The notes: generated by a model not told the origin, from the sequence alone. DNA of 43,350 nt from an uncultured Bacteroidales bacterium (GCA_905233745.1 CAJODA010000025.1:1537-44886), one strand, 5' to 3'. Counted from the stretch's first letter, positions 31,739 to 40,153 are shown. Numbers and translations are program-made.

Positions 31739-34366
31739 ATGAAGATTGTCAACCACGTTGCAAAAAAATCAGCTCAACCGAAGTCCAGGACCACCACCAT
31801 ATCCCGACATGCAAAGGCGGTAAGCAAACCCGCACGCAAGGCTCCGAAAAAAAAGGATGCCAGGACGCACAAAAGTGGCGGATTTTCCGCCTTCTTTGCC
31901 AGCAAAGGCATGATACAGGTGTATGGTGTCCTGATCCTCGCCCTTTCCCTGCTGGTTTTCATTTCAATAACATCGTTTTACTTCCATGCCCATAACAATC
32001 TCTCCTATGTGGAGAGTGTGGGCAAGGACATGCCTGCCCACAATGTTGCGCGTAGCGTGGGTGCCTATCTGTCCTATTTCTTTGTGCAATGCACTTTTGG
32101 GGTTGTCTCCATAGGCTTCCCATTTCTGTTTTTCTTATACGGATTCCGCATCGTGAGTGGCAAAAGCCTGCTTCCGCTCGGTAAAACTACAATCACCACC
32201 TTGCTCACTATGGCTTGGTTCTCCGTAGCTTTGGGACTCTTCTTCTCCAATAGTGACTACTCCTTTGTGTCGGGCAGCGGCAAGGCCTTCATCTGTGGAC
32301 ATTTCGGTGATTGGGCAGGTAGTGCACTGCTGTCGCTGGGCAAGGTTGTGGCCGTAGCCATCGTCCTTTTCCTCTTTGTCGTTATCCTGATTCTTTGTTA
32401 TGATCTGTCACTGCAAACGGTAACCGATCGCATCCAGACTGCCTATGCCAATCGCCCGCAAAAGGAACCCCGTAAGGAGCGTCGGCAGCGCAAAAAGGAC
32501 ATAGAGGAAAATGAAACTCCCACGAATAGATATGAGGATCTCGATGATTTGTATATTACCGATCATGGATGCCTGAGCAAAGAATACAACACCCCCACCA
32601 CCTCTTGGGAGATAGAACCCACACCTGAGCAGCAGGCCGCCCAAAAAAGCAGGCAAGAGCAGATGGATAAGTTGCCGCAGCAATCCGGAGAGATGGAGGA
32701 AGTGCCGTTTGAATTAGTGAACAATCAGGCAACATTGTCGGACGAGGGTCAGGGTGAAGACTTGGATTTTGAAGAGGAGGAAAGCGAACATCCGAAACTC
32801 ACAGCTGAGGAGGTGCGTAATTTGGAACCGTACGATCCGCGCAAGGAGCTCTCCAACTACGAATTTCCTTCTGTCGATCTGCTTAATGAATATCCGGCCA
32901 AGGAGGCCAACGAGGAGTTGATGAAACGTGAATTGTTGGAAAACAAGAAACGTATTGAATCCACATTGAACAGCTTCGGTATCCCAATTCGGAAAATCAG
33001 TGCCACTGTGGGGCCTACTGTCACACTGTATGAGATTGTTCCGGCTGAAGGTGTGCGCATCAGCAAAATCAAGAATCTGGAGGATGACATTGCCTTAAGC
33101 CTCGCTGCTCTGGGCATCCGTATCATTGCGCCAATACCAGGTCGCGGCACTATCGGCATTGAGGTTCCCAACAAGAACGCCAACATCGTCTCCATGAAGG
33201 AGATTATCGCATCCGATAAATTCCAAAACAACAGCTATGCCCTGCCCATCGGCCTAGGGCGCACCATCAGCAACGAGCCGTTTGTTGTCGACTTGGCCAA
33301 GATGCCGCACCTGCTGGTAGCCGGCGCCACCGGACAAGGAAAATCCGTCGGCCTGAACGCCATCATCACATCCCTGCTATACACGAAGCATCCATGTGAG
33401 ATGAAGCTGGTTCTGATAGACCCGAAAAAAGTGGAGTTTACGCTCTATTCGGCTATTGAAAACTACTACTTGGCCAAACTGCCAGAAAACGGAGAAGAGG
33501 TCATCATCACAGACACCAAGAAGGTGGTGCGTACGCTGAACTCTCTCTGTGTGGAGATGGACCAGCGCTACGATCTTCTAAAGCTGGCCAAAATGCGCAA
33601 TATCAAGGAGTACAACGCCAAGTTCTGCGCACGTGAACTCTCGCCAGCCATGGGGCACCGTTATCTGCCCTACATTGTGCTCGTTATTGACGAGTTCGGA
33701 GACCTTATCATGACTGCCGGACGTGAGGTGGAACAGCCGCTTGCCCGCCTGGCCCAGCTGGCCCGCGCTATCGGCATTCATCTGGTCATTGCCACCCAGC
33801 GTCCTTCTGTGAATATCATTACCGGCAGTATCAAGGCGAACTTCCCAGCGCGTATCGCCTTCCGTGTGCAGTCGAGTGTGGACTCGCGCACCATTTTGGA
33901 TTCTACAGGCGCCAACCAACTCATTGGCAAAGGCGATATGCTCATCTCCACCGGTAGCGATCTCGTGCGCCTGCAGTGCGCTTTTGTGGACACACCCGAG
34001 GTGGAGAAGATCGCAGAATACATCGAAAGCAAAGCTGAACTCAGTCCGCTGATGCAACCTTACGAGCTGCCTGACGTGCCCGAATCCGGTGGCGGCGATG
34101 ACAGCAATCATGACGATGAACCTGACTCTGGTGAAATCGACCCATTGTTTGTGGACGCCGCCGTGTTGGTAGTGCAGTCGCAGCAAGGCTCCACATCCTA
34201 CATCCAGCGCCGCATGAAACTGGGCTACAACCGCGCCGGGCGCATTATGGACCAGCTGGAGGATTTCAACATAGTGGGAGCCGCTAATGGCAGCAAACCT
34301 CGAGATGTGCTCGTGAAAAGCGATGCACAACTCCGCGAACTGCTGGCAAGCAAAGGAATGTTGTAA
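31739..34366 (+). CDS. ftsK: DNA translocase FtsK/SpoIIIE
   Basis: An 875-residue protein. A basic N-terminus (1-50) is followed by four membrane segments (about 60-225), an acidic linker (about 235-380) and the motor. Walker A is GATGQGKSVGLNA, Walker B is YIVLVIDEFGDLIM, and ATQRPSVNIITGSIKANFPA is the FtsK signature. A C-terminal gamma winged-helix follows (QQGSTSYIQRRMKLGYNRAG), which recognises oriented chromosome sequences. FtsK pumps chromosome ends through the division septum and activates XerCD. The ATG at 31739 is preferred over a TTG at 31727. LolA follows after 53 bases, an order I know from many Bacteroidota. Confidence 0.97.
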   Translation: MKIVNHVAKKSAQPKSRTTTISRHAKAVSKPARKAPKKKDARTHKSGGFSAFFASKGMIQVYGVLILALSLLVFISITSFYFHAHNNLSYVESVGKDMPAHNVARSVGAYLSYFFVQCTFGVVSIGFPFLFFLYGFRIVSGKSLLPLGKTTITTLLTMAWFSVALGLFFSNSDYSFVSGSGKAFICGHFGDWAGSALLSLGKVVAVAIVLFLFVVILILCYDLSLQTVTDRIQTAYANRPQKEPRKERRQRKKDIEENETPTNRYEDLDDLYITDHGCLSKEYNTPTTSWEIEPTPEQQAAQKSRQEQMDKLPQQSGEMEEVPFELVNNQATLSDEGQGEDLDFEEEESEHPKLTAEEVRNLEPYDPRKELSNYEFPSVDLLNEYPAKEANEELMKRELLENKKRIESTLNSFGIPIRKISATVGPTVTLYEIVPAEGVRISKIKNLEDDIALSLAALGIRIIAPIPGRGTIGIEVPNKNANIVSMKEIIASDKFQNNSYALPIGLGRTISNEPFVVDLAKMPHLLVAGATGQGKSVGLNAIITSLLYTKHPCEMKLVLIDPKKVEFTLYSAIENYYLAKLPENGEEVIITDTKKVVRTLNSLCVEMDQRYDLLKLAKMRNIKEYNAKFCARELSPAMGHRYLPYIVLVIDEFGDLIMTAGREVEQPLARLAQLARAIGIHLVIATQRPSVNIITGSIKANFPARIAFRVQSSVDSRTILDSTGANQLIGKGDMLISTGSDLVRLQCAFVDTPEVEKIAEYIESKAELSPLMQPYELPDVPESGGGDDSNHDDEPDSGEIDPLFVDAAVLVVQSQQGSTSYIQRRMKLGYNRAGRIMDQLEDFNIVGAANGSKPRDVLVKSDAQLRELLASKGML

Positions 34367-34419
34367 TTAAACATTGCAGACAATTTAATATCTATCCAAT
34401 CGTTTCAAAAATTTCTACA

Positions 34420-35070
34420 ATGAACATACGCAAAATCGTCTCTTTTATCATTATAACGGGCCTCATATCCATGGCATTCGCCCAGAATACGGACGGCGGG
34501 GCCAGCGAACTGCTGAAGAAAGTGTCTGCCAAATACCAAACATACACTTCAATGCAATTCCATTATACCCTTAAAACCACGAAGGAGAACAAGACGCTGA
34601 GCACCAGCCAGGGCGATTTTGCACTGAAAGGTGACAAATACCGCACCACCTTCGGAGGTCAGACATTCTTTTGTGATGGAAAAAATATCTGGAATTACCA
34701 GAAATCCACCAACGAGGTTTCCATTTACGAATACGATGCGGAAGACGATGAAAACATGATGAACCCGCAGAAGATTTTGAAAAACTGGGACAAACAATTC
34801 AGAGCCAAATACATACGTGACGAGTTCAATAACAATGTCTCCACTGTACTTGTTGACCTTACCCCTAAAACCTCACAGTCGTATTATCGCATCCGCCTGT
34901 TTATCAACAAGGCAACAAACCAGATTATGCGCATTGCCCTGTACGATAAGGACAATACTATATATACATACTATATAGAACAGTTCAAGCCCAACGTGAC
35001 GCTTGCCGACAGCTACTTTGTTTTTGACAAGAGCAAATATCCTGGCGTGGAGGTGAATGATATGCGATAA
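34420..35070 (+). CDS. lolA: LolA-like outer-membrane lipoprotein carrier protein
   Basis: A 216-residue protein with a signal peptide (about 1-22, ending MAFAQ). The mature part has the LolA fold pattern: SELLKKVSAKYQTYTSMQFH, then GDFALKGDKYRTTFGGQTFF and CDGKNIWNYQKSTNEVSIYE. LolA carries lipoproteins through the periplasm from LolCDE to the outer membrane. It follows ftsK closely and is probably co-transcribed. The C-terminus contains the codon-aligned word GAGGTGAAT (35050-35058), which is identical to one unit of the nonamer arrays; with one copy this may be chance. A true array begins 12 bases after the stop. Confidence 0.88.
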   Translation: MNIRKIVSFIIITGLISMAFAQNTDGGASELLKKVSAKYQTYTSMQFHYTLKTTKENKTLSTSQGDFALKGDKYRTTFGGQTFFCDGKNIWNYQKSTNEVSIYEYDAEDDENMMNPQKILKNWDKQFRAKYIRDEFNNNVSTVLVDLTPKTSQSYYRIRLFINKATNQIMRIALYDKDNTIYTYYIEQFKPNVTLADSYFVFDKSKYPGVEVNDMR

Positions 35071-35081
35071 CGTTGGCACAT

Positions 35082-35117
35082 GGGGTGCATGAGGTGAAAA
35101 GAGTAAAAGAGATAAAT
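35082..35117 (+). repeat. nonamer array after lolA
   Basis: Four 9-base units in register: GGGGTGCAT, GAGGTGAAA, AGAGTAAAA and GAGATAAAT. They begin 12 bases after the lolA stop and run in its sense direction. GGCCGTTGGCCAATGGCTAA (35118-35137), a word of the rpsT-type tract, follows directly and overlaps the end of the microprotein gene on the other strand. Confidence 0.8.
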
Positions 35118-35133
35118 GGCCGTTGGCCAATGG

Positions 35134-35253
35134 CTAAAACTCCGTGTACAGGCACGATATGTCTCCGTCTTGTCGGATGAGCAGCATGTACAATACTAAA
35201 GCGGCAATGAGGATGGCCGCCAATATCCTAACGATTCTCCTTCTCCAAAACAT
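35134..35253 (-). CDS. DltX-like 39-residue membrane microprotein
   Basis: Hand translation gives a 39-residue protein: basic start MFWRRRIVRI, one membrane helix (LAAILIAALVLYMLLI) and a short outward tail ending DISCLYTEF. Size, single helix and an aromatic motif at the very C-terminus match DltX of the teichoic-acid D-alanylation system, whose C-terminal FxYxxF motif is needed for acyl transfer; here the first Phe is Cys, and the Tyr and last Phe are kept. The start overlaps the DltD-like gene by 26 bases, and the order MBOAT-DltD-like-microprotein places the gene in one operon. I infer that it works with the MBOAT encoded at 36337. It is too short for most gene callers. Confidence 0.7.
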   Translation of the reverse strand: MFWRRRIVRILAAILIAALVLYMLLIRQDGDISCLYTEF

Positions 35254-36337
35254 AGTCTTTGATTTTCAGATAAATTTGATAAGCACCGAATGATGAGTGG
35301 TGCTGATAGTCATTGAATGCGCCCAATTGGGTTGAAAGATCCGTGGCATCTATGTAGGGGATCCCTTCCTGTTGACATATTTGCTTAATATTCCGGCACA
35401 CTCCCTCTATTTTCCTGATCTCGCCGGGACAGGTCTGCTCAAGCACAATCCGGTTGTACGGTCCCACAATGAACGTGATGTCCACGTGGTGCTCTTTGCA
35501 TAGTGCAATCATTGTGCGTAGCTCGTCGTAGCGGTAAGTGATGGAGGTGTCCACATCTAAAGTTCCCAGGTGCTTTTCTGTCGGTAAAGCCACATTATAG
35601 ATGAAATCGTATTTTGTGCTGTCAAGCCGACCGAAGTTCTGGTAATCATCAAGATTATTCGTTTCATTAAAATACTGAAGACTATTCTGGAATTTTGCGG
35701 GATTCAGGTCGAAAACAAGGTCCTGATAGTATTTTCTGCGCATTTTATCAATAAGATAATTGCCCCATTCCCCTAATTGGGATGTCCGGTGCATGTAATG
35801 CAGGTTTGCTTTGAGGACACGATTGACCTGCTCATTTTTCGGATGGTTCACCAACTTGTACTCGGCTACGGAAACATAGCGGTCAAAATACTCCTTGTTG
35901 CTGTTGGCAAGTCTGTCGCTCCAATATCGGGGATTGATAAAGAAGAGGATTTTCACGCCCTCAATATTGTCATTGCTTTGAATCAGAGGAAAATAGGTGC
36001 AAGGAGTACGACCTGCGCCCGCCACAACGGAGAACTTGCAGGGCAGAGTCGTGTCGGCGTTCAGGAAATGGTAGTAGTTGGCGCTGTTCAATGAATTGCT
36101 CTCGGAAGTGCCCAGCACCAGATAACCGTTATTCCGTTTGATGCTCTTCAGGAACAGATCGGTGTAGAGCGGATTGTTGTCGCGAAGATCCTGATGACGG
36201 ATGGTATAAAGTTGCCTTTCCGCTTCCGGTGCCTTGAAAGTGGGGATAAGCCATGAAATAAGCAGGAACATCAGTACTGAAACCAGCACCACGGAACCTA
36301 TCCAGGCGAGAACCTTTGTTTGATACAACTTTTTCAT
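35228..36337 (-). CDS. DltD-like membrane-anchored SGNH-type protein
   Basis: A 369-residue protein with an N-terminal membrane anchor (about 9-30) and an outside domain. LVLGTSESNSLNSANYYHF resembles the GSSE active-Ser block of DltD, and NDYQHHSSFGAYQIYLKI near the C-terminus carries the D-x-x-H pair. DltD moves D-alanine to teichoic acid in Gram-positive bacteria; in a Bacteroidota the acceptor must be another envelope polymer, and no DltA or DltC gene is present in the window, so the acyl donor is unknown. It is coupled to the MBOAT gene (TGATG, one shared base) and overlaps the microprotein gene by 26 bases. Confidence 0.78.
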   Translation of the reverse strand: MKKLYQTKVLAWIGSVVLVSVLMFLLISWLIPTFKAPEAERQLYTIRHQDLRDNNPLYTDLFLKSIKRNNGYLVLGTSESNSLNSANYYHFLNADTTLPCKFSVVAGAGRTPCTYFPLIQSNDNIEGVKILFFINPRYWSDRLANSNKEYFDRYVSVAEYKLVNHPKNEQVNRVLKANLHYMHRTSQLGEWGNYLIDKMRRKYYQDLVFDLNPAKFQNSLQYFNETNNLDDYQNFGRLDSTKYDFIYNVALPTEKHLGTLDVDTSITYRYDELRTMIALCKEHHVDITFIVGPYNRIVLEQTCPGEIRKIEGVCRNIKQICQQEGIPYIDATDLSTQLGAFNDYQHHSSFGAYQIYLKIKDYVLEKENR

Positions 36338-37530
36338 CAGAACAGCAGATTAATCATTGCCAACAACTCTTTTTCAGGATAGTTGAAGAATATCCATCCA
36401 ATCGTAACAAAAACAAACGTGACCACTATCCCGATTATGCGGTTTGTCCGAGTGGGTTTTACAGGATGGTGGAAGGTGAAAATCTTGTAAACCGACAATC
36501 CCAGTCCATGCCACAGACCCCAAAGCACGAAGTTGAGTGTGCTGCCGTGCCAGAGACCGCACACCAGAAATGTCAACAGGTAGGCAATGACAGAGACCGT
36601 CATGCGGAACTTACGGATGGGAAAGCGGTTCAGCAGGGATATAATTGGCTTAAACACATATATTTTCAGGAAGGTGGAGAAGGTGATGTGCCACCGTTTC
36701 CAGAACTCCGCGATGTTGGCGGAGAGATATGGGTTGTTGAAGTTCTCAGGCGTGCGTATGCCCATCATGTAGGCCATGCCGATGGCCAGGTCGCAGTAGC
36801 CGGAGAAGTCGATGTAGATGTAGAACGAATAAAGCACGGCGGCGCAATTCAACGCGCCCCAGGGACTCATGTGCGGGAGCAGCGTGTGGTAGTCGGTGGC
36901 GTAGGGCAGCATGAGCGGCACGAGGAGCAGGGTTTTCACCGCGCCCATGAAGATACGGCCCACGCCGGCCAGCAGCATCCGCACATTGTAGCGCACGCGG
37001 GTGTTTTGCACCCAGTAGTGAAAATTGTTGAACGTGTCTATAGGCCCCGCCATGAAAGTGGGGAAGAAGAACAGATAATTGATGTAGGAGAGGAAGTTTT
37101 GGCTTCGAACTGTTCTCTTGTGGCACTCCACCAGCCAGTGGATGAGGCGGAAGAGGATATAGGAGAGCCCGAGTTTCTGGACGGAGAAGAAGGGCTTCTT
37201 CATGGAGTGGGTCCAAAACTCGCCGAACCAGCGCCACACGAGCGGGTACTGGCGTATGGCGAAGAGGACGATGAGCAAGATGAGCACCAGTGCCAGCAAC
37301 CACCCACGGGGCTTGCGGTACAGGAGAAGGCCTGCCCCGTAGCACACCAGGGCCACCACCATCAAGATGAGTAGTGAGTTCGGGCGCACCAAACAAGTCA
37401 GAATCAGTGCGTTACCTAACAATATGACTACATTGTTCAACCATCCTTTCTGGAATATCCAGCGGCATCCCACAAACAGGAGGATGAACACAAGGATGCT
37501 GAAAAATAACTGGCCGCTATGAAAGAGCAT
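36337..37530 (-). CDS. DltB-like MBOAT O-acyltransferase
   Basis: A 397-residue polytopic membrane protein, close to the length of DltB. MBOAT blocks are NIAEFWKRWHITFSTFLKIY and FLVCGLWHGSTLNFVLWGL, with the catalytic His in GLWHG. Unlike the MBOAT at 3133-4992 it ends PEKELLAMINLLF with no C-terminal aromatic motif; in this operon that motif is on the separate microprotein (35134-35253). It should pass an acyl group across the membrane to the DltD-like protein. A -7 box lies at 37593. Confidence 0.9.
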   Translation of the reverse strand: MLFHSGQLFFSILVFILLFVGCRWIFQKGWLNNVVILLGNALILTCLVRPNSLLILMVVALVCYGAGLLLYRKPRGWLLALVLILLIVLFAIRQYPLVWRWFGEFWTHSMKKPFFSVQKLGLSYILFRLIHWLVECHKRTVRSQNFLSYINYLFFFPTFMAGPIDTFNNFHYWVQNTRVRYNVRMLLAGVGRIFMGAVKTLLLVPLMLPYATDYHTLLPHMSPWGALNCAAVLYSFYIYIDFSGYCDLAIGMAYMMGIRTPENFNNPYLSANIAEFWKRWHITFSTFLKIYVFKPIISLLNRFPIRKFRMTVSVIAYLLTFLVCGLWHGSTLNFVLWGLWHGLGLSVYKIFTFHHPVKPTRTNRIIGIVVTFVFVTIGWIFFNYPEKELLAMINLLF

Positions 37531-37592
37531 AATGGGTTAGGTGAAATGGGTGGATGAAAAATTCAACATGCAAAAGCCGAAAAAACAATGCC

Positions 37593-37601
37593 GCAAATAT
37601 A
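37593..37601 (-). promoter_or_regulatory. -7 box of the DltB-DltD-DltX-like operon
   Basis: Reads TATATTTGC on the minus strand, 62 bases ahead of the MBOAT ATG. Confidence 0.5.
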
Positions 37602-37648
37602 CATTTTATTTGTCTCACTGGATGGTGAATCATGATGTTCTATTGCCA

Positions 37649-37692
37649 AGGGTTAATATTTTTGATGGGGAAAAGATAGGGAAAAAGGGGTG
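37649..37692 (-). repeat. degenerate duplicate of the T9SS gene promoter region
   Basis: This 44-base stretch matches 39421-39464 with one indel and about two substitutions, starting AGGGTTAATATTTTT and ending GATAGGGAAAAAGGG. In the intact copy the -7 box TATCTTTGC belongs to the T9SS cargo gene; here it reads TATCTTTTC and no gene follows. It is probably a remnant of a second secreted-protein gene. Confidence 0.65.
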
Positions 37693-37758
37693 AAGGAGGG
37701 GCGTTGAACTGACAAACGGGACATCCATCCCCGAAAAACCGTTACCGCTGGTAAACCA

Positions 37759-37836
37759 TTAGGTGGGCATGTCCTGTGCATACATTGAAACACTTGCATA
37801 AAGCAGAATTGATGCGAATAAAGCAATCTTTCTCAT
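37759..37836 (-). pseudogene. orphan signal-peptide fragment
   Basis: A 25-residue frame reads MRKIALFASILLYASVSMYA and then QDMPT and stop. It is a clear Bacteroidota-style signal peptide followed at once by a stop codon, with no recognisable mature protein in any frame downstream. It looks like the 5' remnant of a secreted-protein gene in the 488-base gap 37531-38018. The rest of that gap holds a degenerate promoter copy, a hairpin and nothing else I recognise. Confidence 0.45.
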
Positions 37837-37986
37837 AATTATTGTTGTTTATATATATAGTGAATAAAAAGGGTTTTTAACATTTAGTAATGCTCGAAAA
37901 TTGAAAGGACGAATGACAAAGGGCCTTTGGCTTTTGGACGGCTACCGGCGGCAGCTGAACCGGACACCGCCTCTGCAACCACCACC

Positions 37987-38009
37987 ATTCCGCCGCAAAG
38001 CGGCGGAAT
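37987..38009 (-). terminator. strong hairpin after the T9SS cargo gene
   Basis: ATTCCGCCGC (37987-37996) and GCGGCGGAAT (38000-38009) form a perfect 10-bp stem with a 3-base loop, 9 bases after the stop at 38019. There is no T run, so it may protect the RNA end or terminate weakly. Confidence 0.5.
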
Positions 38010-38018
38010 CCCCAACGT

Positions 38019-39405
38019 TCACCGTTTCACCACCTTCACGGTCCTTACCGCGCCATCGCGCAGGGTGACGCGCAGAACGTACAGGCCGGTGGGGATGTCG
38101 GAGGTGGTGACCGTGGTTGTCGGGGACGGTAGAGACGCACGGCCGTGCGTCTCTACGGGAATCACCCGCCCGAACATGTCGGACATTTCAATCTGGGCGA
38201 TTCCACCGTCCGTCATTGTGACGTGCAGGGTTTCACCCACAGGGTTGGGATAAAGCATAATCCTAGGGGACAAATGTTGTTCGCTTATGCCAGTCGGGAA
38301 TCCGCCATCAGCATGAAGAAGATGAGGAAGCGGATTAAAATGGCCGTGGCACACCATCCAGAATGTCGAGTCTCCTACAGATTGCACGTCTGTAATGCTA
38401 TTCCAAAAATAATTGTCCTCCAAACGGCTCCAATGCTGTCCGGAATCCCGTGTCAGCAATATGCAGTTGTATGTACACAATATATCCTGCATGTCATTCC
38501 CGCTGGCTATGCATTCCCCCAGACAGGAAGGACACTCGCATACGGTCATACGACAATGCCCAGGAGCAGGGCCTGTTTTGAATCGCCCATGGCTCCTGCC
38601 ACGGGAGCACCGTGGTGTCCACCGTGGCAAAACCGTCGGTCGTGGTGTACATCCTGCGACCTATGACACGACCCGAATGCTTGTTGTCCATGGACAGACA
38701 CCGTTCCGGCCCTATCCCGTAGAATGATGCACGATCTTCTCCTTTCTCATAGGGCGTTTCATGATAGATCGGGAAGGTGTTTGCCGCAATCCATGTTTCT
38801 GCCGAATCGTCCGAATAATACATGTTCATGGTTGAGGAGTCTTCGTATATCACATATATCCTGCCTTCGGCTATACAGAAATCACGCACAGTCATGGACG
38901 GGTCTGGCTTCGGAAGGTAGTCCCATGTTTCCCCTCCGTCAAGGCTTCTTAACAAACCGCCTGATGTCCGGGCAATCAAGGTGTCCAGATTAAGCCATTG
39001 TATGTCATGGAAATCATGCAGGCTATCTACCAGAATCCATGTGTTGCCGCCATCCGTGGTCTTGAACAACGCCGTCATCAGGTCGTCAGGCTGATTCAAA
39101 ACCTCGGGAAATCGGTTCCCTGAAACAACAAATCCCTCATTGTCATCATAAAAACGGGTCAGAACAAGACTGTACCGGTTGGAGTCCGGGGTGTCCAACC
39201 CCACATTATACCAGCTCTGACCACCGTCGGTTGACTTGTACACTTTACCTCCTATGCCGCATGAGTAGAATATGTCCTGTGACGGGCATGAGATGCTGAC
39301 CGGGGAAAAGCCGTCAATATACACGGGTGAAAACTGCCCTCTCGCCACCCCACCGCACAACAGCAGCAGGGAGAGAAGTGCTGTGGTGAAAGTTACCTTT
39401 TTCAT
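38019..39405 (-). CDS. T9SS-secreted Asp-box beta-propeller protein, frameshifted
   Basis: A signal peptide (MKKVTFTTALLSLLLLCGG) is followed by Asp-box (BNR-like) propeller repeats such as YKSTDGGQSWYNVGL, FKTTDGGNTWILVD, LLRSLDGGETWDYL and LLTRDSGQHWSRL. The C-terminus is a type A type IX secretion sorting domain: IMLYPNPVGETLHVTM, then IPTGLYVLRVTLRDG and VKVVKR. The first frame stops at 38494; the second carries the rest. The two join at a run of five G on the coding strand (38516-38520), where four G would restore SFLSGECIASGND. This may be a sequencing error, decay or slippage-based phase variation. The protein is presumably surface-exposed; its ligand is unknown. Confidence 0.75.
38129..38156. 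repeat. perfect 28-bp palindrome GTAGAGACGCACGG/complement inside a gene
   Basis: GTAGAGACGCACGG (38129-38142) is followed directly by its exact reverse complement (38143-38156). It lies in frame in the sorting-domain region of the T9SS gene and encodes VETHGRASL in a variable loop. Degenerate copies are at 3085-3129. Confidence 0.92.
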
Positions 39406-39442
39406 AACGGAATATTTTTAAGGGTTAATATTTTTTGTTGGG

Positions 39443-39451
39443 GCAAAGATA
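39443..39451 (-). promoter_or_regulatory. -7 box of the T9SS cargo gene
   Basis: Reads TATCTTTGC on the minus strand, 37 bases ahead of the ATG at 39405. A nonamer array starts eight bases upstream of it. Confidence 0.5.
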
Positions 39452-39458
39452 GGGAAAA

Positions 39459-39510
39459 AGGGTGGGTGAATGGGGTACATGGGGTGAAAGGGGTGAAGTT
39501 GGTGCATGGG
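39459..39510 (+). repeat. nonamer array between T9SS gene and lipoprotein gene
   Basis: Units GGGGTACAT (39472), GGGGTGAAA (39481), GGGGTGAAG (39490) and TTGGTGCAT (39499) are in register, with irregular flanks. This is the only array here that is not downstream of a stop on its own strand. It forms an inverted pair with the array at 39541-39586. Confidence 0.75.
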
Positions 39511-39540
39511 GATTAAATTAAAGACTAAAGACTGGAGACT

Positions 39541-39586
39541 GTACCCCATTCACCTCTTGCACCTCTTGTACCACATGTACCCCATT
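39541..39586 (-). repeat. nonamer array after the lipoprotein gene
   Basis: On the minus strand: GGGGTACAT, GTGGTACAA, GAGGTGCAA, GAGGTGAAT and GGGGTAC, beginning about four bases after the stop of the lipoprotein gene (39591) in its sense direction. Confidence 0.8.
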
Positions 39587-39590
39587 TTTT

Positions 39591-40088
39591 CTAAAAGTTA
39601 TTGTACTCCGGCTTGTTGGTATAGAACAGTCCGGTGAAGATGAACTGGAGGGTGGCGGTGTCGCGCTCGACCAGCTGCGCAGGGATGTTGAGGTACGCAT
39701 TGTTGCCGCTCTCACCCGTGCTCAAAGACCGCGCCGGCATGTTGAAGAAATCCTCGCTGGTCAGCCCGAACGTGTCCGTGGTCGTGGCCGTGATGGCTGT
39801 ACCTACCTGCTGGAGGGTTACAGAGGCTCCTTGACTGCAGTCATGACCAATACCCTGACAAGGCACATGGGTACTTTGACCGTTAATTACGACACAACTG
39901 TTCTTACAGACACTCGCATTATGTCCGGCACTTACAAATATCGTGTACGCGCCTCCTGTCTTATCGGACGATTGTTGGGCAACTAAAATGTTTTTTTCGG
40001 ATGACAGGTCGTCAACGCATGACCCAAATGCGACGGACAGACATAATGCCATCAAAATAATCCCGGTTTGATTTTTGTAGTTTTTCAT
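39591..40088 (-). CDS. small putative lipoprotein, function unknown
   Basis: A 165-residue protein with a signal segment (GIILMALCLSVAFGSC) and a probable lipidation Cys followed by VDDLSSEKN, an acidic start often seen on Bacteroidota surface lipoproteins. The mature part contains five further Cys (SVCKNSCVVINGQSTHVPCQ and HDCSQ) and a Thr-rich strand region. No domain is recognised. The start at 40088 (MKNYKNQTG) is chosen over 40142 because it gives a normal signal peptide. It is divergent from the LytTR regulator gene, with an inverted repeat in the shared gap, so the regulator may control it. Confidence 0.62.
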   Translation of the reverse strand: MKNYKNQTGIILMALCLSVAFGSCVDDLSSEKNILVAQQSSDKTGGAYTIFVSAGHNASVCKNSCVVINGQSTHVPCQGIGHDCSQGASVTLQQVGTAITATTTDTFGLTSEDFFNMPARSLSTGESGNNAYLNIPAQLVERDTATLQFIFTGLFYTNKPEYNNF

Positions 40089-40153
40089 CATAGCTTTTAT
40101 GAGTTTAGTTTCGCCGTAAAAATACATGTGTTTTTTCTGCATTGAGAAAAATG

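Noticed and set aside
36316-37374. 352-residue plus-strand open frame opposite the MBOAT gene
   Set aside because: Shadow of the MBOAT gene; rich in His, Glu and Gln, with no start context or motifs.
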